A DNA stretch of 64,000 nt, from assembly GCF_026262625.1 (NCBI RefSeq), contig NZ_SHNN01000001.1:1116001-1180000 (forward strand), read 5' to 3'. Position numbers and translations under genes: made by a program. This document shows, in pieces, positions 58,750 to 64,000 of this stretch. Source of the stretch: Candidatus Litorirhabdus singularis. Lineage in GTDB: Bacteria > Pseudomonadota > Gammaproteobacteria > Pseudomonadales > Halieaceae. The notes under the pieces are model-generated. The model ran no database searches and was not told the origin of the DNA. It saw only the letters and a program-made list of their open reading frames with translations. Positions within the stretch are counted from its first letter, which is position 1. Every line of letters begins with the position of its first letter.

Positions 58750-60726
58750 TCAGTCGGGGAGCGCAAACGCTATAATATGGTCGCTGGGCATTTGCCCATA
58801 GGCAGCCATGCCAAAATGGCCGCCAGCGGTTATAACCACGTACTGCTTCTGGTTTTTGCCTGAGCGATAGGTCATGGGTGTGGCGTGGCCTCCGGTTGGC
58901 AGGGGCGCTTTCCATAGTTCCTCTCCGGTTTCCGTGGCAAACGCCCTCAGGTAACGGTCGGTGCTGCCCGCAATAAAGGTCAATCCGGAGGCAGTTACTG
59001 CCGGCCCACCCACATTAGGTGGGCCCTTGATCAGCGACACGGGCCAGGGCGCGATGTGCTCCAGCGTTCCGAGCGCAGTCTCCCAGAGTATCTCTCCACG
59101 ATTCAGGTCTACTGCAACCAGTGTTCCCCACGGTGGTTCGTTACAGGGTACGCCAAGGGGCGATACTACCGGTGCGATTTCCAGGCAGTAGGGAGTGCCC
59201 AGCTGCGGTGAGGCAGCGCTGGCTTCGCTGCATTGTTCGCGTGGCGTTAGCTTGAGGATCGCCGGTATGAAGCGCGAGTTGAGCACGGCGATGTTGCGTT
59301 CGGGGTCCAGCGCTGGAGTGCCCCAGTTGTTGCCGCCAAAATCGCTGGGGTAGAACAATGAACCCTGCGTTGATGGCGGGGTAAAAATCCCCTCATTGTA
59401 CAGCCCGGCCAGCGTATCCCGGCAGGCACTTTTATCCCAGAAAGTGAAGCCCCAGGCATCCTCCGGCCCCAGCCGGGACGGGTGTAATGGCGGTGGTCGG
59501 GTCGGGAATGGTTGTGTTGGTGACAGGTACTCACCGGCAACTTCACTACCCTGCGGCACTGGGCGTTCTTCTACCGCAAACAATGGCTCTCCGGTTTCGC
59601 GGTTGAGCAGGAACAGGTGGCCCATTTTGGTTGGCTGTGCCAGCGCGGGTATGGTTTCACCGTCACGTTCGAACTCGAACAGCGTAGGCTGAGCCGGAGT
59701 ATCGTAGTCCCAGATGTCATGGTGGACCATCTGGAAATGCCACACTATCTCACCCGTGCCACCGTTCAGTGCCACTACGGAGCTGGAATAGTAGTCCAAA
59801 TTATCGCGCAGGCCGCCGTAGAAGTCGGTAGAGGTGTTGCCGGTAGGCAAGAACACCAGATTGCGTTCCGTATCCACTGAAATAATTGACCAGACGTTGC
59901 TGCTGCCGCGTTGGTAGACCGGCTCGCCATTGGCATCCAGCTCCGGCGTTTGTCCGGGTGGAATAGGGTCCCAGTGCCAGATTTTTTTGCCAGTGCGAAC
60001 ATCAAAGGCTCGCACCACGCCGCTGGGCATGTCGTTGTGTACGCGGTCCAGTACCATAGCACCCATGATCAACTTGTCGCCGAGAATCGCGCCGGGTGAA
60101 TGTGCTGAGTATTCATATTCAAGATGTTTGCCGAGTCCGGCTTTCAGATCCACTGTGCCGTCTACGCCAAAGTCTTTGCAGAACTGGCCTGTGGCGCCGT
60201 CTACCGCCAGTAGTCGCCCGTCCATGGTCCCCATAAAGATACGGTGAGCGCAGATGCCATCGCTGTTGGCCTCGCCCTGCCAGCTGCTGACGCCACGGCA
60301 ATTCACCATGACTTCCTTACTGATATCCACTTGCGGGTCAACGCTCCACAGTTCTTCACCGGTGCGCGGATCCAGCGCGAACATGCGGTTGAATGCTGTG
60401 CAGCCATAGAGCGTGTCATTGACTAGCAGCGGTGTCAGCTGCCAGCCGCTGCCCATGGCTGGAAATTCGGCGCCATTGGGATAAGCCACAGTGCCGTCGC
60501 CAGGCATGCGTACATCGCCGGAGCGATACTCCCAAGCCTGCTCCAGCTGCATGACATTGTCAGCAGTAATTTGCGTGGCGGCGGAGTAGTGACCGCCGCC
60601 CTCGTTGGCGCCGTAGCTGGTCCAATCCGCGGTGGGACCCGAGTAGTCGATTTCCTCCGGTTGTCCGCAGCTGGTTAGCAATGCGGTAGCGAGCATCAAT
60701 GTGAGTATCGAGTAGAAGTTGCGCAT
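58750..60726 (-). CDS. PQQ-dependent dehydrogenase (quinoprotein glucose/alcohol dehydrogenase type)
   Basis: A 658-residue periplasmic eight-bladed propeller enzyme. The signal ends in LLTSC (Cys20), so it is probably a lipoprotein. WTSYGANEGGGHYSAATQITADNV is the standard first strand of membrane-glucose-dehydrogenase-like quinoproteins; VHHDIWDYDTPAQPTLF is the conserved PQQ-region motif. LPTGGHATPMTY ends the last blade. It oxidises a sugar or alcohol in the periplasm and passes electrons to the respiratory chain. The substrate is unknown and PQQ synthesis genes are not in the window. Confidence 0.9.
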   Translation of the reverse strand: MRNFYSILTLMLATALLTSCGQPEEIDYSGPTADWTSYGANEGGGHYSAATQITADNVMQLEQAWEYRSGDVRMPGDGTVAYPNGAEFPAMGSGWQLTPLLVNDTLYGCTAFNRMFALDPRTGEELWSVDPQVDISKEVMVNCRGVSSWQGEANSDGICAHRIFMGTMDGRLLAVDGATGQFCKDFGVDGTVDLKAGLGKHLEYEYSAHSPGAILGDKLIMGAMVLDRVHNDMPSGVVRAFDVRTGKKIWHWDPIPPGQTPELDANGEPVYQRGSSNVWSIISVDTERNLVFLPTGNTSTDFYGGLRDNLDYYSSSVVALNGGTGEIVWHFQMVHHDIWDYDTPAQPTLFEFERDGETIPALAQPTKMGHLFLLNRETGEPLFAVEERPVPQGSEVAGEYLSPTQPFPTRPPPLHPSRLGPEDAWGFTFWDKSACRDTLAGLYNEGIFTPPSTQGSLFYPSDFGGNNWGTPALDPERNIAVLNSRFIPAILKLTPREQCSEASAASPQLGTPYCLEIAPVVSPLGVPCNEPPWGTLVAVDLNRGEILWETALGTLEHIAPWPVSLIKGPPNVGGPAVTASGLTFIAGSTDRYLRAFATETGEELWKAPLPTGGHATPMTYRSGKNQKQYVVITAGGHFGMAAYGQMPSDHIIAFALPD

Positions 60727-61009
60727 GGATAATCCTGTCGGTTGCGGGTTGGCTGCGCTGGGTTATTTTTTCTTATTCGCGGGCCAGATTCTCGATCCGT
60801 AGTGTAGAGCGAATTGACGCGCATTGGCATGGGCATCACGCAGCCGGATCGAGCAAATGGCCGCTGGCCTAATATGCTTTACTGCTGGCGCTGAGCCGGA
60901 CGATCTTAGCGGTAGCCAGTGGGCGAAGTCCTGCTGATGTCTGCTAATGTAGTCAGGTAGAGCATTGAGATAACATTTCAAAAAGTAGCTGCGGAGTTTA
61001 CGCGAGTTA

Positions 61010-61984
61010 ATGAGCAAGATATTTGTAACCGGTGTACTGCCGGGTGATGCGTTGGAACGTCTTGGGCAGTTCTGCGAGTTGGACACTTGGAGTAGTAGTG
61101 AGCCACTGTCGGTAGAGGTTTTGAGTGAGCGCCTGCAGGGCTGCAGCGGCCTGCTTTGTATGCTGACTAACCGCATTAATGCCGCCTTGTTGGATGCCAA
61201 TCCGCAGTTACGCTGGGTGTCGAGTATGTCGGTGGGCGTCGATCATATCGACCTGCCGGAACTGACCTCTCGAGGTATAGCGGTGGGCAATACTCCAGGG
61301 GTTTTGGTAGACACCACGGCGGACCTCACTTTCGCGCTGCTGCTAGCCGCTGCCCGCCGTATTCCCGAGGCAGATAGCTATATCCGCGACGGACGCTGGC
61401 GTGCAGACCAGGCCTGGTCGCCAACTATGTTGACAGGTAAGGACGTGTCAGGGGCCACGCTGGGTATTATTGGTCTAGGTGAGATAGGTCAGGCGGTGGC
61501 GCGGCGCGCCCAGGGTTTCGGAATGCGCGTACTGGGGTGGACCCGTTCCGGCCGGCAAGTGCCAAGTGTAGAGACTATGGGGCTGGATGAGCTGCTGGCC
61601 AATGCCGATTTTGTCAGCGTCAATGTGGCGCTGACTGCTGCCACCCGGGGTTTGCTCGATGCTGAGGCCATCGCCAAGATGAAGCCTGGCGCGGTGCTGG
61701 TTAACACGGCTCGTGGCGGTATTGTTGATGAGGCGGCGCTGGCCACAGCGCTAGCTGAAGAGCGTCTCTATGCGGCCGGTATTGATGTCTTTGCGCGTGA
61801 GCCAGTAGCTTTGGATAATCCTTTGCTGGCACTGCCCAATGTGGTGGTGGCGCCGCATATTGGCAGCGCATCAAGCGCTACACGCGAGCAAATGGCAGGG
61901 CTGGCCGCGGATAACCTGATTGCGGCACTGACCGGTGAGCCCATGCCCCACTGTGTTAATCCCGAGGTCTATCCGCGGCTGTAG
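61010..61984 (+). CDS. D-2-hydroxyacid dehydrogenase (glyoxylate/hydroxypyruvate reductase type)
   Basis: A 324-residue NAD(P)-dependent enzyme. The N-terminal substrate domain has SSMSVGVDHIDLPELTSRGIAVGNTPGVLVDTTADL; the nucleotide site is LGIIGLGEIGQAVARRAQGFG; catalytic residues lie in VNTARGGIVDEAAL (Arg), FAREPV (Glu) and VAPHIGSAS (His). It reduces glyoxylate to glycolate or hydroxypyruvate to D-glycerate. With isocitrate lyase and the isomerase-like protein near 4-8 kb it fits glyoxylate handling, although they are far apart. It is divergent from the PQQ dehydrogenase gene. Confidence 0.9.
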   Translation: MSKIFVTGVLPGDALERLGQFCELDTWSSSEPLSVEVLSERLQGCSGLLCMLTNRINAALLDANPQLRWVSSMSVGVDHIDLPELTSRGIAVGNTPGVLVDTTADLTFALLLAAARRIPEADSYIRDGRWRADQAWSPTMLTGKDVSGATLGIIGLGEIGQAVARRAQGFGMRVLGWTRSGRQVPSVETMGLDELLANADFVSVNVALTAATRGLLDAEAIAKMKPGAVLVNTARGGIVDEAALATALAEERLYAAGIDVFAREPVALDNPLLALPNVVVAPHIGSASSATREQMAGLAADNLIAALTGEPMPHCVNPEVYPRL

Positions 61985-61998
61985 TGCTGTGTGCCCGT

Positions 61999-62319
61999 CT
62001 AATCGTGCACGCCGTGCATATTGTTGATGGTGCAGGACATATCCGTGCCGAGGATGAAATAGTCAAAGCTGCGGGTCCTGGCCTGGTTGCGCTCCTGCGG
62101 ATTGTCGCGGAACTCCAACTTTAGCACGCGGGCGTTAAGGTCAATTTGCAGAGTATCCAGATTGGTGCGGTTGAATACCTCAGGGGCACTGGTTAGCCCG
62201 GCCTCATAGCAGGTGACGCTGCATTCTTCACCGGGCTCGCATTGGAGCTGGCGTTGGGCCAGTGCCTGTGGCGCGCTCAGGCAGGCCAATGTGAAAACGG
62301 CAGCAACAACTTTTATCAC
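61999..62319 (-). CDS. Small secreted protein, function unknown
   Basis: A 106-residue exported protein. GTG 62319 has GGAGAG eight bases upstream and gives a signal peptide ending at PQALA. The mature part has four Cys (CEPGEECSVTCYEAG and MSCTIN) that may form two disulfides, and ends HGVHD. No family is recognised. It lies downstream of the DUF4136 gene on the same strand. Confidence 0.65.
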   Translation of the reverse strand: MIKVVAAVFTLACLSAPQALAQRQLQCEPGEECSVTCYEAGLTSAPEVFNRTNLDTLQIDLNARVLKLEFRDNPQERNQARTRSFDYFILGTDMSCTINNMHGVHD

Positions 62320-62383
62320 GGTATTCTCTCCTGCAAAAAAATCGATTATTGCCAGGTTACTGTTGTCCAACACCTTAAGGCGC

Positions 62384-62959
62384 TCAGGCGTCGGGAAGCT
62401 GACCGGTCAGTTTGGACAGCAGCGTGCGCGCGCTCGATCTGACGGCATCCTGGCTGCGTGGATTAATGTCGGTAGCAATTTTAGTGACCACACCGCGCCA
62501 TACCTCATGGCGTTTTTTACCATCATTAATCTGCAGTGCCAGGTTATAAGTCTCGCGGTCAGTGCCCAGGGCAATGGCGTTATCTCGCTCGGCTTGGCTG
62601 ACATTCATGTTGGGGCGCAGCCCGGCACGGGCACTGACCATGTAGGCATTGTCACCTTTGGCACCTGCGACCAGGCCGGGTGCATAAATGTAGTCGATGG
62701 TGAAATCACCGTCCCATTCGAGCAGACGGTAACCCTTGGCTTTTAGCAGGCGGTCCGTCTCCTCACGCACGATCGGATCCAATGTATAAATGGCATCAGC
62801 GGAACCCTGAGAGTTGCGAATCGGCTCGGTGCGCCAGGAGTAGGTCTGGTAATTACCTGCACTGAAAGTGTCGACCGGCCAAGTATCCACCTCGGTACTC
62901 GCGCAGCCGCCGACGATCAGCAGTGTCAGTACGATAGTGCATTGTTTCCAAACGCTCAT
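62384..62959 (-). CDS. DUF4136 lipoprotein
   Basis: A 191-residue lipoprotein with signal ending in LIVGGC. SAGNYQTYSWRTEPI is the DUF4136 start pattern; LLKAKGYRLLEWDGDFTIDYIYAPG and RHEVWRGVVTKIATDINP follow. It is distantly related to the DUF4136 protein at 18.9-19.4 kb. It is probably the first gene of a pair with the small secreted protein (64 bases apart). Confidence 0.75.
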   Translation of the reverse strand: MSVWKQCTIVLTLLIVGGCASTEVDTWPVDTFSAGNYQTYSWRTEPIRNSQGSADAIYTLDPIVREETDRLLKAKGYRLLEWDGDFTIDYIYAPGLVAGAKGDNAYMVSARAGLRPNMNVSQAERDNAIALGTDRETYNLALQINDGKKRHEVWRGVVTKIATDINPRSQDAVRSSARTLLSKLTGQLPDA

Positions 62960-63100
62960 GGGTGGTTCTCTCCGGCCAGTTTTTGCGAAAAGGCATGTTA
63001 TCAGTATGGTCTGCAGGCAGCTAGCGCCGACAGTGCTGAAATAACTTAAGCGACCTGCTAGAATTTTGATGATAATAATTAGTTATTTCTTGGGGTAACC

Positions 63101-64000
63101 ATGATTTCGCGGCAAATGATCCGTACTGACCTGAATTTGTTGGTCGCTTTGCAAGTATTATTGGAGGAGCGCAATGTGACCCGCGCTGCGGAGCGGCTAT
63201 TTGTATCTCAACCGGCGCTCAGTAAAACCCTGCAGAAACTGCGTGAAGCTTTCGACGATGAATTGTTTACGCGTACCGCTCACGGTCTCATACCAACGCC
63301 GCGAGCCGAGGCCCTGGGGCGCGGATTGCCCACGGCGCTTATTAAGCTCGATCAACTGTTGGCCGATGATCAGTTTGATCCCGCGACGTATGAGGGGCAC
63401 TTTCATATCGCCATTTCACCGTTGTTTGCCGAAGTGTTGCTGCCCGGTTTACTGGCCGAGGTGACCAGTGCTGCGCCGGGCGTCGACGTATTGACGTCGG
63501 ACGTGACTCCGGAATTTCAGGACCAGCTGAAGCGTGGCGATGTCGACTTTGTGGCCTACGTAGTGGGCACCACCGATAAAGAGATTCATGCAGAGCCGAT
63601 TAACACGATCAAACCGTTGTGTTACATGCGCGCCAATCACCCGCTGGCAGACAAAAAACTGACCTTGGAGAATATGTTAGAGCACCCTCATGTGCGGCTT
63701 TATCTGCCAGGTCTGGCGCGTGAGAACTCTAGCAAGGTAGATGAAATTCTGGCGCAGAAGGGTATGTATCGGCGCGTCGTGCTCGAAACCACTCAGTTCG
63801 CTCCGGCCGTGGGGGTGATGCTGCAAACTGACTGTCTTCTCATTGCTAACGCAGGACTGTCGCGCAGCAATCTGTTTGCGGACCACCTCATTGGTAAGGA
63901 TGTGCCGGTTGATTTGACCCAGATGTTCGATGCGCACGGTCGCTCCGGACGCACCCGGATGGCGTTGTTGCGCCATACCCGCATCTCGAACAGTCCCGCT
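63101..64000 (+). CDS. LysR-family transcriptional regulator, 3' end cut by window
   Basis: The first 300 residues of a LysR-type regulator; the frame is still open at the window end. MIRTDLNLLVALQVLLEERNVTRAAERLFVSQPALSKTLQKLREAFDDELFTRTAHGLIPT is the winged helix-turn-helix. The effector domain follows (FHIAISPLFAEVLLPGLL). The sequence resembles NodD/SyrM-type members. The start ATG has TGGGGTAACC upstream. It is divergent from the DUF4136 gene with about 140 bases between them. Confidence 0.9.
   Translation, partial: MISRQMIRTDLNLLVALQVLLEERNVTRAAERLFVSQPALSKTLQKLREAFDDELFTRTAHGLIPTPRAEALGRGLPTALIKLDQLLADDQFDPATYEGHFHIAISPLFAEVLLPGLLAEVTSAAPGVDVLTSDVTPEFQDQLKRGDVDFVAYVVGTTDKEIHAEPINTIKPLCYMRANHPLADKKLTLENMLEHPHVRLYLPGLARENSSKVDEILAQKGMYRRVVLETTQFAPAVGVMLQTDCLLIANAGLSRSNLFADHLIGKDVPVDLTQMFDAHGRSGRTRMALLRHTRISNSPA

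Noticed and set aside
1-64000. Search by eye for tRNA, rRNA, CRISPR arrays, insertion sequences and prophage genes.
   Set aside because: None seen; no repeat arrays, transposase motifs or cloverleaf sequences were recognised.

Overview
The window looks like chromosomal DNA of a free-living, aerobic, probably marine gammaproteobacterium of the Halieaceae / Cellvibrionales kind. This is an inference from gene content. It holds three large TonB-dependent receptors, many outer-membrane barrels and lipoproteins (SYLF, DUF4136, DUF3313, YbaY and LEA-2 types), a long KQCGH-type isocitrate lyase, a small SutA-like protein, and catabolic enzymes for organic acids, amides, sulfate esters and carotenoid- or stilbene-like compounds. 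I see no rRNA, tRNA, CRISPR array, prophage or insertion sequence. Both ends cut genes: an amidohydrolase at the left and a LysR regulator at the right.

The main result is two genes that are open only if an in-frame UGA is read as selenocysteine. (1) At 3723-4064 is an ArsC/Spx-like thioredoxin-fold protein with a U-x-x-C site at codons 14-17. (2) At 33572-32361 (minus strand) is a 403-residue tandem AhpD/carboxymuconolactone-decarboxylase-like protein with C-F-Y-U-T-T-S-H at residues 244-251, the AhpD CxxC-x3-H active site with Sec in place of the second Cys. Each UGA is followed 24-26 nt later by a hairpin whose short loop starts with G (GUUC and GUC), as expected of a bacterial SECIS. A standard gene caller would truncate the first gene and split the second in two. 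The Sec-AhpD gene heads a tight minus-strand operon with an Atm1-type ABC exporter, DNA polymerase IV and an amino-acid permease, which suggests a redox or metal stress unit.

Layout. 0-6.4 kb: amidohydrolase end, HExxH protein, PPOX flavoprotein, VOC, MAPEG, DUF1254/1214 lipoprotein, Sec-ArsC, hydroxypyruvate-isomerase-like and thiolase-like proteins. 6.4-8.4 kb: isocitrate lyase behind a perfect LacI-type palindrome. 8.6-23.4 kb: cell-envelope genes (barrels, AsmA with an OprO/P porin, SYLF, BamA-like, DUF4136, DUF3313) plus a quinone-oxidoreductase-like enzyme and a DUF3604 protein. 23.4-28 kb: sulfatase, NAD(P)-binding reductase, porin. 28-33.6 kb: the Sec-AhpD operon. 33.6-37.1 kb: quinone oxidoreductase, NTF2-like, YbaY, epoxide-hydrolase-like and NYN proteins. 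37.2-42.3 kb: two divergent TonB receptors. 42.4-44.7 kb: Spy-like repeat protein, EthD, a 21-codon leader ORF with terminator, a kinase-like NTPase and a membrane protein. 44.8-50.4 kb: HMG-CoA lyase, hydantoinase A/B, an SDR relic and a LEA-2 lipoprotein. 50.4-58.5 kb: MFS pump, Pmp3, carotenoid oxygenase with a divergent TetR, a third TonB receptor and a compact operon of four poorly known genes. 58.5-64 kb: SutA-like protein, PQQ dehydrogenase, hydroxyacid dehydrogenase, two small envelope proteins and LysR.

The genes suggest scavenging of dissolved organic matter: TonB receptors for uptake, then oxygenase, hydrolase, thiolase and lyase chemistry, then glyoxylate-shunt and glycerate steps, with several thiol/selenol redox proteins.
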